Assembly (NCBI GenBank): GCA_025363315.1 | Contig: JANYED010000203.1 | Span: 1-41,977, forward strand | Origin: Polaromonas sp. | GTDB lineage: Bacteria; Pseudomonadota; Gammaproteobacteria; Burkholderiales; Burkholderiaceae_C | Length of the DNA stretch: 41,977 bases | Reading direction: 5' to 3' | In this document: piece after piece, positions 1-7,733 of the stretch | Numbering within the stretch: position 1 is the stretch's first letter | Layout: each line of letters begins with the position of its first letter | Program-made: the position numbers and the translations under genes | Notes under the pieces: generated by a model | Seen by the model: the letters and a program-made list of their open reading frames with translations, nothing else | What the model was told of the DNA's origin: nothing | Databases searched by the model: none

Positions 1-243
1 GTCACGATAAAGCGCATCAGGCAGCTGAATCAAAATCCCAGCCCCATCGCCCATCAACGCGTCAGCGCCCACTGCACCCCGGTGGTCCAGATTCTCAAGA
101 ATCTTCAAGCCCTGCTGCACGATGGCATGCGACTTGTGCCCTTTGATGTGCGCCACAAAACCCACGCCACAAGCGTCATGCTCGTTGCCAGGTGAGTACA
201 AGCCATGGTCTTGGCTGTGTTTGATTTCGGCTTCTGTTGTCAT
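1..243 (-). CDS. gltB: Glutamate synthase large subunit, N-terminal part (runs off window start)
   Basis: Reverse complement from 243 reads MTTEAEIKHSQDHGLYSPGNEHDACGVGFVAHIKGHKSHAIVQQGLKILENLDHRGAVGADALMGDGAGILIQLPDALYRD, typical of the GltB N-terminus with the catalytic Cys (DACGVGF). Confidence 0.93.
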   Translation of the reverse strand, partial: MTTEAEIKHSQDHGLYSPGNEHDACGVGFVAHIKGHKSHAIVQQGLKILENLDHRGAVGADALMGDGAGILIQLPDALYRD

Positions 244-304
244 GGCGCAGTCCCCTGTTTTGATGACTTGATGTTAAGTCACCGCAACAACAATGCCAAC
301 TTTT

Positions 305-329
305 TTAATTGGGGTCAGATTCCAATTAA
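305..329 (+). repeat. RAYT-associated palindrome TTAATTGG-GGTCAGATT-CCAATTAA
   Basis: Perfect 8-bp inverted repeat with 9-nt spacer; same element in opposite orientation at 1124, 1239 and 1274; degenerate copies at ~354-372 and 7612-7636. Confidence 0.85.
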
Positions 330-411
330 GTCTCTTTTATTTCAGGCTTATTTTATTTGGGGTCAGATTAACTAGCGAGAAAATATTCAATTAAATCAAC
401 AGGTTAAAGAA

Positions 412-1113
412 TCAGTCAATAACAGGAACGTCAAACGCGGGCCGCCCCGCCTTGCCTTTCTGAACTCTGCGAAGTGTCTTTTTTTGCAAATCTGCAACAA
501 AATCGTCCGTCCCCAATGCCCAGCCTGCCAAGGTTGATCGCGTCAAAGCCGCTTGTTGGTCTGAGCCAACGCCTGCCCGCACCAAATCTGCGTAAGCCGC
601 CTCGCGCCCAAACGGCGTGTTGGCAAGCTCCCAATACAGCGGATGCGGGGTAATGAGTTTGTCGCTTCGCACACCCATGTACTGCCCGTGACTAGACCAT
701 GGGTAGCTAGCCGCCTCAGCCACCATGCCAGCGCGCACCGGGTTTAAGTCGATATAGGCCATGCAGGCCAGCAAGTAGCGGTCGGTCTGGATCAGCGTCG
801 AGCGGTAACGCCCCTCCCAAAGCGTGCCCGTGCGTGCCTGCAAGTCATTGAAGTAACGCACATACCGCCTGCCCACCGCTTGCATCATCTGCGGCAAGCC
901 CGTGTCTGTTTTGGGGGTGGCCAGCAGGTGAAAGTGGTTGGTCATCAGCACATAAGCATGGATGTCCACCTCAAATTTTTTAGCGTAATCGTCCAGCAGC
1001 GCCAGCAAGTATTGATAGTCCGCCGCAGTTGTAAAAATAGCCTGCCGGTTGTTGCCCCGCTGAATGATGTGATGCGGGTAGCCGGGGAGGGTTAAGCGTG
1101 CTAGTCGTGCCAT
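412..1113 (-). CDS. REP-associated tyrosine transposase (RAYT, Y1_Tnp family)
   Basis: MARLARLTLPGYPHHIIQRGNNRQ..., HAYVLMTNHFHLLATP (HUH-like) and YIDLNPVRAGMV motifs; flanked by inverted copies of a palindrome. Start placed at 1113 instead of 1170 because the upstream part lies in the repeat. Confidence 0.9.
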   Translation of the reverse strand: MARLARLTLPGYPHHIIQRGNNRQAIFTTAADYQYLLALLDDYAKKFEVDIHAYVLMTNHFHLLATPKTDTGLPQMMQAVGRRYVRYFNDLQARTGTLWEGRYRSTLIQTDRYLLACMAYIDLNPVRAGMVAEAASYPWSSHGQYMGVRSDKLITPHPLYWELANTPFGREAAYADLVRAGVGSDQQAALTRSTLAGWALGTDDFVADLQKKTLRRVQKGKAGRPAFDVPVID

Positions 1114-1123
1114 TTTCGCGATT

Positions 1124-1148
1124 TTAATTGGAATCTGACCCCAATTAA
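1124..1148 (-). repeat. RAYT-associated palindrome, inverted orientation
   Basis: TTAATTGG-AATCTGACC-CCAATTAA, directly upstream of the RAYT start codon. Confidence 0.85.
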
Positions 1149-1171
1149 CAATTAACATTTCAATTAACATT

Positions 1172-1228
1172 CCGTTGAATGGTGTGATGCGGGTAGCCAG
1201 GGAGGGTTAAGCGTGCTAATCATGCCAT
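1172..1228 (-). pseudogene. Duplicated remnant of the RAYT 5' end
   Basis: Near-identical to 1056-1113 (gtgatgcgggtagcc-gggagggttaagcgtgctag), but the reading is ATG GCA TGA...; in-frame stop at codon 3. Confidence 0.75.
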
Positions 1229-1238
1229 TTCTGCAATT

Positions 1239-1298
1239 TTAATTGGAATCTGACCCCAATTAACACTGCAATTTTAATTGGAATCTGACCCCAATTAA
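1239..1298 (-). repeat. Two more tandem copies of the RAYT palindrome (1239-1263 and 1274-1298)
   Basis: Both read TTAATTGGAATCTGACCCCAATTAA. Confidence 0.85.
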
Positions 1299-1330
1299 CA
1301 CCAATTAACACCAATTAACACCAATTAACA
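1291..1330. repeat. Short tandem array (CCAATTAACA)x4
   Basis: Four perfect 10-nt units that begin inside the last palindrome's right arm. Confidence 0.9.
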
Positions 1331-1522
1331 CATGCCAATTAACAAATCAACGCTTCAATTAACGCTACTGCAAAAGCGGGCTGCTGGCTTAAATCTAAAT
1401 GCTACTATTTCAGGAGCTGATGACGCCAATATTACTCAGGCTACGGGCCTACTTAATGATTAAAAAAGCGTTAACCAGGGCTTTATAAATTCTTTTGCGT
1501 CGTTTGCAGAATTGGCTGACGT

Positions 1523-3685
1523 GTGTACACTTTGTTTCACAATACAAAGGCACTCTTCATGAATTGGATTGGTTACTTTAGACCTCAAATATTTATCATT
1601 ATGTACGCTGCTGGTAGCAGTATGTCGCTCAGTCATGCGCAGACGTCTACACTGCCCGATGTTCAGATCACTGCGCCTGCACTCAAAAGCAGTACGGAGC
1701 AATCTCTTCAAGCATCCCCTGCCGCAATCGGCAAAGTTTTTGAAGTCAAACTCGAAAGCAACTCAACCGGCGCGCGACTGGAGGACTCGCTGGTTGAATC
1801 CGGCCTGGCGTACTGGGACGCCAGCAACTCACTGGGCTTGTCTTCTGGCGTCGGGTTTCGGGGGTTTGCCTTGAGCAACCAGAGCAACTCACAGTTGCAA
1901 GGTTCACGCGCGTACTTAAATGGACACCCAGATATTGCTTGGCGTTTTGCCCGAGACCCCGCCACCGTGGCGCGTGTGCAGGTGCTGCAAGGCAATGACG
2001 CAACGCTGCTGGGCGCGGGCGCCCCAGGGGGCACGGTTCAGTACATCAGCAAATCGCCAGTGGGCATAGAGTCGTTGCGCTTGCAATCGTCAGGGGTGGC
2101 TGTCAATTCATCTACTGGTTTACGCTTTATTCTGGACGGTGAAAAGCACATTGGCCTGGTACAAGTACGCGCCGTGCTGGCCGCACAAGGCGGTGAACGC
2201 ACATTAGAAGGTGTGCTCGATAACCGTAACGCTGCACTGCTGGCAACCAAGCTCCCGTGGGCTACAGGCGACGTGCGACTGGACATTGAACACCATAGCA
2301 ACTCGTTGCCCTTTCCATTTGGCACCGCCTATGCGGGAAAGCGGTTTTGGCTAGACCAGCCGTATGTTGACCAACGCGCAACTGCGCAGCGCCATTACCG
2401 CCGGCAAGCGCTGTATGTCAGGCAAGAGCTGTCAAGCACCACCACGCTGAACGCACACTGGCAGCGCGTTCGCTCCAGCCGGGACGAGACATTGCTGGGA
2501 TTTTTTGACCCTTTGAACGCCACTCAATTGCGTGGCTATTACCGATTGATCAAAGAAGAAAATGCCCAGACAGACATGGGCCTCAAACTTGATGGCATCC
2601 AAAGCTTTGGCAACTTGTTGCCTAACGAGAACAAGGGTGCAGTCACGCACCAATGGACCGTAGCGTATGCTGAAAATTCTCAAAACCGGGCATTCAGCGG
2701 CCCGCAAAACATTGGCGGGTTTAGCCTGGACTTGGTCAACCCGCAATTTCCTGTCAACCTTGCTGCGCTGACCCTGTCGCCGCGATTCTCTTATGAAACT
2801 TTTCGAGAAAAAGGCCTGGGTGCATCCAGCGTGTGGCAGCTGCAAAATTTTGAATTGCGTATTGGCATGCGGCGCTCAACAGTCGCCATTGACAGCGCTA
2901 CCAGCCCGAATCTGCCACAGCTAAGAGTGTCAGACGCGACGCAGAACACAACATCAGTCGGCCTGGGTTACGCGTTGCCACATGACCAACGCGTTTGGCT
3001 GTCGCATGCCGAATCTTTTCAGCCCAACCGGGGTAGGCTGAGTGGCGGCGCTTATTTGCCGTCTAGCCTGGGCCGACAACGTGAAATTGGCTGGGAGCGT
3101 GCATGGGCGGGCGACATGCCGGGCGCTGAGCTAAACACATTCACAAGCGGAAAAGCAAGCCTTCAACTTTTTGATATTGCCCAAACCAACTTGCCCCGGC
3201 GCGACCCGGCTGACCCAGACGCTTTTGTATTGATTGGCGCTGTGCGTTCAACCGGTATTACAGCCGCTTTAGACCTCGACTACGGCCCAATGTCCTTTAA
3301 ATCAGCAATAACGCAACAAAACGCAAGAATCTTGAACGCAACAGCCGCCCAGGGCAATCAACTGACTGGCGTGCCTGCAAAGTTTGGTTCAGCCGGCGTG
3401 TCGGCCAAAACCGCTCTTGGGGTATTGGCACTGCAAGCGCAAGGCGCTGGCAAGCTGGCTGGTGACGCGACGGAAAGCTTCAGCGCCCCTGGCTACGTGA
3501 TGTATGGCGCACGGTGGCAAGCACCCGCGTCTGCAAGCCCCGCAAACTCTGGCAAGTCAATCCAATGGGGCATTCGCCTAGACAACTTGCTCGACAAGAG
3601 TTACGTGCGGGCACTGACAGGTGCTGACAACGTCTGGCAAGGCCAGCGCCGCAAGCTAACCGTTTGGGCCGACGTTGCGCTTTGA
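1523..3685 (+). CDS. TonB-dependent outer-membrane receptor (siderophore-receptor-like); true start may be 1559 or later
   Basis: Plug-like segment (GVGFRGFALSNQSNSQLQGSRAYLNGHPD...VQVLQGNDATLLGAGAPGGTVQYISK) and C-terminal RLDNLLDKSYVRALTGADNVWQGQRRKLTVWADVAL. Confidence 0.85.
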   Translation: MYTLFHNTKALFMNWIGYFRPQIFIIMYAAGSSMSLSHAQTSTLPDVQITAPALKSSTEQSLQASPAAIGKVFEVKLESNSTGARLEDSLVESGLAYWDASNSLGLSSGVGFRGFALSNQSNSQLQGSRAYLNGHPDIAWRFARDPATVARVQVLQGNDATLLGAGAPGGTVQYISKSPVGIESLRLQSSGVAVNSSTGLRFILDGEKHIGLVQVRAVLAAQGGERTLEGVLDNRNAALLATKLPWATGDVRLDIEHHSNSLPFPFGTAYAGKRFWLDQPYVDQRATAQRHYRRQALYVRQELSSTTTLNAHWQRVRSSRDETLLGFFDPLNATQLRGYYRLIKEENAQTDMGLKLDGIQSFGNLLPNENKGAVTHQWTVAYAENSQNRAFSGPQNIGGFSLDLVNPQFPVNLAALTLSPRFSYETFREKGLGASSVWQLQNFELRIGMRRSTVAIDSATSPNLPQLRVSDATQNTTSVGLGYALPHDQRVWLSHAESFQPNRGRLSGGAYLPSSLGRQREIGWERAWAGDMPGAELNTFTSGKASLQLFDIAQTNLPRRDPADPDAFVLIGAVRSTGITAALDLDYGPMSFKSAITQQNARILNATAAQGNQLTGVPAKFGSAGVSAKTALGVLALQAQGAGKLAGDATESFSAPGYVMYGARWQAPASASPANSGKSIQWGIRLDNLLDKSYVRALTGADNVWQGQRRKLTVWADVAL

Positions 3686-3718
3686 AGCAGCTATTTTCTG
3701 CTTTTTATTTTATCAAAT

Positions 3719-3768
3719 CAGGCTGTAGCCCTTATGATACGGGCGCAAGCAGCTATGATTTATATAGT
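3719..3768 (-). repeat. 48-nt dispersed two-hairpin repeat, copy 1
   Basis: Reverse complement actatataaatcatagctgcttgcgcccgtatcataagggctacagcct matches consensus gctatttattnaatagctgctygcgcccgtatttattgggctgcaggc. Confidence 0.8.
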
Positions 3769-3791
3769 ATTGCCTGATGCGTTACAGCAAT

Positions 3792-5339
3792 CTAGCGCGT
3801 TGCCAAAGGTTTCTTCCAGTCCCGCCCGCCACCTGCCCACAGGACTTCTTTATCAATTTGCGCGGCCAGTTGCTCGCAGGTGGCAATCAAATCGTCCCGC
3901 TCTTTGAGTGCCGCGACACCGCGTTGCCAGTCACTACTTTCTTTGCAAAAAGCAGCGCATCGGTCAAGCGCCAGCACCTGTTGGCGCGCATCACCTGTTT
4001 GCCTGGCCAGCGCCACACCACGCTCATAAAAAGCCGCCTCGGCAGGTGAACGCTGGCTAGGCCACAAGCGCCAATCGTTGCGCATCAAATCTCTGGCACC
4101 GCTGTGCCCAAGCCACAAGTCAGCCAGCATGATGAAGTCCCAGGCACTGTCTTCAGGCAAATCAAATTTTTCGATCAGCGCTTGGCTCAGGCGCCAGGCC
4201 TTGACCACGTCAAACACCACCGCTGCTGACTGCACCAAAGCTGTGTGCTGCAGCTGTAGCGGCCACTGTAAGTGGTAGGCATAGTTAACCAGCACGCCCT
4301 GCAAGTGGTACGGGTCATCTGCCACGGCAAGCCAAAACAGGGCAGCGCAAAAGCTGTTGTTGACTTGCGCATTCACGCGCTGCAACGTGGCCAACTGCGG
4401 TGGCACAGTACGCGCCATTAGCGCTTGCAATTTGCGCCGATAGGTCAGCGCCTGTAGGTTGGCGAGCTCCCACAAAAGCTTGGGCGAGCCTGCCTGGTCA
4501 ATTTGCTGGCCCAAGCGTTCAAAGTTAATTTTATTGGCGTTCTTGGTTGGGTCTGCGTCATACGACAAGCGCGCTGTCTGCATTGTCAGTTCAGCTGTCA
4601 GTGCGCCTTTTGCCTCCCGGTGCGCCCGCGGCACATGCTGCTGTGCGCCTGCGACCAACACCCATGCGGCGTCACGCTGGCCTAACCGGCGCAGCCAGCG
4701 AATCTTGCGCAGTTCAAACACAACAGCGCCGTCAGGCGACAAACTTAGTTGAGCAGCCATTTCACTCAAATGTTTAACTGCGTCCTCGTACTGGGCTTGC
4801 CGTGCCAGCGCGTCAGCCACAACTAGTGCCGCCACTGCGTTTAGGGTAGCCGTCGGCTCACGCTGCAGGGTCAAGCCGGGGCTTTGCGCAGCTTCGCTCA
4901 ATACCGGTTCGCCAACACCGCCAGATTCATGCCCCAGCGCCACCAGCCCCTGCAAATCTGCGGTGCGATTTGGCTTGGAAGCCTCGACGCTCCACTGCTC
5001 ACCAGCAGCAATCTCCAGCCACCACGGCCCCACAGTGGCCTTGCGCGGCAGGCTCATGACGCGGCTGGCTGAACGTACTTCCTGCAAGCCAGCATTGACT
5101 GACTGCAACAACCGCCGCATGGCAGTGCGGTCAGGCTCGCAGGTGCCTGATTGATCGTTCCATATGGCAGACATGGCAGCCAAAGACAAGTGTTTTTCAG
5201 CCAGGCGACCCGTACATTCAGCACGCTGCACAAGCGCTGCCAAAAACGCTGCTGTTTGGTGGTGCCGAAGAGTTACACGCGTTCCCTTGTTTGTTAGGGT
5301 GTTGTTGGCAATATCAATTGAAATTTCAACCTCATTCAT
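3792..5339 (-). CDS. Uncharacterised protein with predicted N-terminal winged-helix (Trans_reg_C-like) fold and helical/TPR-like C-terminus
   Basis: MNEVEISIDIANNTLTNKGTRVTLRHHQTAAFLAALVQ...LSLAAMSAIWND...PDRTAMRRLLQSVNAGLQEV...WWLEI has the strand-helix layout of an OmpR-type wHTH, followed by long helical Ala/Leu-rich sequence. Start at 5339 chosen by similarity to the second copy. Confidence 0.6.
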   Translation of the reverse strand: MNEVEISIDIANNTLTNKGTRVTLRHHQTAAFLAALVQRAECTGRLAEKHLSLAAMSAIWNDQSGTCEPDRTAMRRLLQSVNAGLQEVRSASRVMSLPRKATVGPWWLEIAAGEQWSVEASKPNRTADLQGLVALGHESGGVGEPVLSEAAQSPGLTLQREPTATLNAVAALVVADALARQAQYEDAVKHLSEMAAQLSLSPDGAVVFELRKIRWLRRLGQRDAAWVLVAGAQQHVPRAHREAKGALTAELTMQTARLSYDADPTKNANKINFERLGQQIDQAGSPKLLWELANLQALTYRRKLQALMARTVPPQLATLQRVNAQVNNSFCAALFWLAVADDPYHLQGVLVNYAYHLQWPLQLQHTALVQSAAVVFDVVKAWRLSQALIEKFDLPEDSAWDFIMLADLWLGHSGARDLMRNDWRLWPSQRSPAEAAFYERGVALARQTGDARQQVLALDRCAAFCKESSDWQRGVAALKERDDLIATCEQLAAQIDKEVLWAGGGRDWKKPLATR

Positions 5340-5500
5340 TGCCGAGAGTTTCAATGACTTACGAACAAGAAGCATTAAGTAGCAACCCTAGCTGCCGACT
5401 TAGACACAAGTGACACATTTCAAAACGTTGTGTATCAAATAGTATTTCTGTGCGACTTCAAACATTAGTGCCGTTAAACCCGAATCGAGGAAACTGGAAA

Positions 5501-7099
5501 ATGAAACTGACATATCAAAAATTATTCAAGCTGGCGGCAGCGAGCTTAGCTCTTGCAGGCTTGGCTGCTTGCGGTGGCGGCAGCGGGGACTCTCCAAGCG
5601 TAGCTCCACCACCAACAGCACTTCAAATTGCCACAACATATTTGGCTTCATTGGACAGCTCAATTGCAACTTCACTTGTGTCAACTGGCGCTGCCGTTAC
5701 GAGCACGTACGACGGCTGCTATTTGAATGGCGGGCGAACAAAAGCTAACGCCATTAGCAACTACGACGCGGATTGGGCAGTGAACCCTTCATCCAGCGCT
5801 TATCGAATCGGCTCCACTCGAGTCAATCCGGTCGTTACAGCTGACCGCAACACTACCAACCCTGACGGTACGGCCCGCCGGGAAATTGATGTGCAATACG
5901 CCATCAATTACAAAGACGGCTCAGTGGACAACGCTGCGAACTTGACATTGATTACTGGCAGCTCGTCTGGCAGCTGCGCAACCGCACAAAACAGCCCCGA
6001 TGTGCGCTTGTTTGGCGACCGCCAGATGGTGAGCGTCGACATACGCGCAGAAACGACGCGTACCGACCAATTTGAGCTTCGTAGTAGGTTGAGGCTTTTG
6101 GCACCAGGCCAAACAACTCCCTTTTCAACGACAACGATCCCTGGCTTTACGCAAACATACGCCAACGTCCCTGCAGGCCAGCCGCAAGTTGTCCCGGTGT
6201 TTTACAGTAGACAGGTCAGCTTTCGCATCCAGGACCCAATGGGCAATGCAACCTACGCCGTTGTTACAGGTCCGGGCTTTTTGACGGTGTCAAACGTCTT
6301 AACCCCTTGGAGCATCAAGATGCTATCGCCCCGCCTGTTGAAATCAGACCCACTGTTAGCGGGCAAACTCGGCAATTACACAAGTCTGACTGAAGACAGC
6401 GTCTTTCCCCTCTGCCGCCTACCGAATGGCAGCTCCCCTGGAAGTGCGGCTTTAGCTGACTGCGCAACTGGCGGGGCCAGCAGTTCGCAATGGGGGGTGT
6501 CGATGAATCTGCCAGATAGCACTACGGGTAACTCCACGACATTGGCGGCTGCATCCGATGATCGGCTAAGTCAAGTAGGCATCACCACCGGAACCTACAC
6601 CTTCAAAATTTACAACGACGATGGCTGGAAAACCGTTAATGGACAAGCTGGCAAGACGCCCATTGCCACATATACAGCGCAATTAGACAGCCTGCCGATC
6701 AGTTTTGTAGACATGAACGTAACTGGTAATGTCAATAACGATAAATTCCCTAAAATATCGTCGTCAAGTTCGACTGCAGCAGTCGCCGCTTCAGAGTTGT
6801 CCGGACAAGCTTACGTGGGGGCACTATCCTGGACAGCGCCGCTGTTTGTCGCGACCAACGCCTTTAAATTAAGTTTTGTTGAGGCATACGCGGAAGGAGC
6901 ACTGTCCACAACGGGCCTTCCGGCATTTCCTAGGGTCGCAAAATTCACAGACATTTACCCAGCAAGTAACGCCCTTTCCGGAACCATCAACGTGACAGCA
7001 GATCCAGTTACCCTTGCGCTCAAAAATTATTCTGAGGTGCAAGTGAACTACACAAATCGCAACGGGTCGCGGATCCGGTCACTTATCAGTTTCAATTAG
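5501..7099 (+). CDS. Large putative lipoprotein of unknown function
   Basis: MKLTYQKLFKLAAASLALAGLAACGGGSGDSPSVAPPP: signal peptide with lipobox (LAAC) and Gly/Pro linker; 5450 is an alternative upstream start. Confidence 0.75.
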   Translation: MKLTYQKLFKLAAASLALAGLAACGGGSGDSPSVAPPPTALQIATTYLASLDSSIATSLVSTGAAVTSTYDGCYLNGGRTKANAISNYDADWAVNPSSSAYRIGSTRVNPVVTADRNTTNPDGTARREIDVQYAINYKDGSVDNAANLTLITGSSSGSCATAQNSPDVRLFGDRQMVSVDIRAETTRTDQFELRSRLRLLAPGQTTPFSTTTIPGFTQTYANVPAGQPQVVPVFYSRQVSFRIQDPMGNATYAVVTGPGFLTVSNVLTPWSIKMLSPRLLKSDPLLAGKLGNYTSLTEDSVFPLCRLPNGSSPGSAALADCATGGASSSQWGVSMNLPDSTTGNSTTLAAASDDRLSQVGITTGTYTFKIYNDDGWKTVNGQAGKTPIATYTAQLDSLPISFVDMNVTGNVNNDKFPKISSSSSTAAVAASELSGQAYVGALSWTAPLFVATNAFKLSFVEAYAEGALSTTGLPAFPRVAKFTDIYPASNALSGTINVTADPVTLALKNYSEVQVNYTNRNGSRIRSLISFN

Positions 7100-7114
7100 C
7101 AGGTATTTGAGACC

Positions 7115-7140
7115 ACTTTGGGCCCGGACGAGCCCAAAGT
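7115..7140 (+). terminator. Candidate hairpin terminator after the lipoprotein gene
   Basis: ACTTTGGGC-ccggacga-GCCCAAAGT perfect 9-bp stem followed by a weak T run (TTGTT). Confidence 0.55.
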
Positions 7141-7199
7141 TTGTTAAGCAGCAGTGAACAAACCTGCTGCGCTTCATTCTTGCCGAGTAACCTGTCGCC

Positions 7200-7577
7200 A
7201 TATTTGATTTGGCTGAGAAACCTCGACGCTCCACTGCTCACCAGCAGCAATCTCCAGCCACCATGACCCCCCACAGTGGCTTTGCGCGGCAGGCTCAACA
7301 CCTGGCTTGCTGACCGTACTGCCGCCAAGCCCGCATTGACTGACTGCAACAATTGCTGAATTGCAGTGCGGTCAGGCTCGCAGGTACCAGAGTAGTCGTT
7401 CCACACGGCCGTCATGGCAACCAAAGACAAGTGTTTTTCAGCCGGGCGACCCGTACATTCAGCACCTTGCACAAGCGCTGCTAAAAACGCGGCTGCCTGA
7501 TGATGTCGAAGCAGAACGCAACCACCCAGGCTAGTCAAAGTGTTTGCTTGTTTATCAACTGAAATGATTACTTGCAC
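7200..7577 (-). pseudogene. Truncated, frameshifted second copy of the 3792-5339 regulator (N-terminal domain only)
   Basis: Translated similarity: AAFLAALVQGAECTGRPAEKHLSLVAMTAVWNDYSGTCEPDRTAIQQLLQSVNAGLAAVRSASQVLSLPRKATVG vs AAFLAALVQRAECTGRLAEKHLSLAAMSAIWNDQSGTCEPDRTAMRRLLQSVNAGLQEVRSASRVMSLPRKATVG; 2-nt insertion at ~7264-7272 shifts the frame, and homology ends at ~7205. Confidence 0.8.
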
Positions 7578-7611
7578 CATTGACTTAAGTCTGATGGATA
7601 AACACGGTGGC

Positions 7612-7636
7612 AAAATTGGGGTCAGATTCTAATTAA
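7612..7636 (+). repeat. Degenerate copy of the RAYT-associated palindrome
   Basis: aaaattggggtcagattctaattaa; close match to 305-329. Confidence 0.7.
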
Positions 7637-7668
7637 GCTCTGTTCCCGTTTATCTCCACCTATGTTTT

Positions 7669-7718
7669 AGGCCTCTAGACCAATAGATACGGGCGCGACC
7701 AGCAACTAATTAAATAGC
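7669..7718 (-). repeat. 48-nt dispersed repeat, copy 2
   Basis: aggcctctagaccaatagatacgggcgcgaccagcaactaattaaatagc. Confidence 0.75.
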
Positions 7719-7733
7719 AGTAATCAAAATCCC

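Larger units (their letters stand above)
412..1330. mobile_element. RAYT gene with flanking REP-like palindromes (REPtron-like unit)
   Basis: Transposase ORF bracketed by forward (305) and inverted (1124, 1239, 1274) copies of TTAATTGGGGTCAGATTCCAATTAA. Confidence 0.7.

Noticed and set aside
1291-1330. Tandem units considered as a CRISPR array
   Set aside because: Contiguous 10-nt repeats with no unique spacers and no cas genes nearby.
1360-1462. Short reading ...GLNLNATISGADDANITQATGLLND* before the TonB receptor gene
   Set aside because: Looks protein-like (adhesin/repeat-protein tail?), but there is no start, no RBS and too little sequence to assign; could be a remnant.
7092-7613. 173-aa ORF as an intact small protein
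   Set aside because: Only the first part matches the full-length regulator; the rest is out-of-frame translation after a 2-nt insertion and includes the terminator region, so it is treated as a pseudogene.
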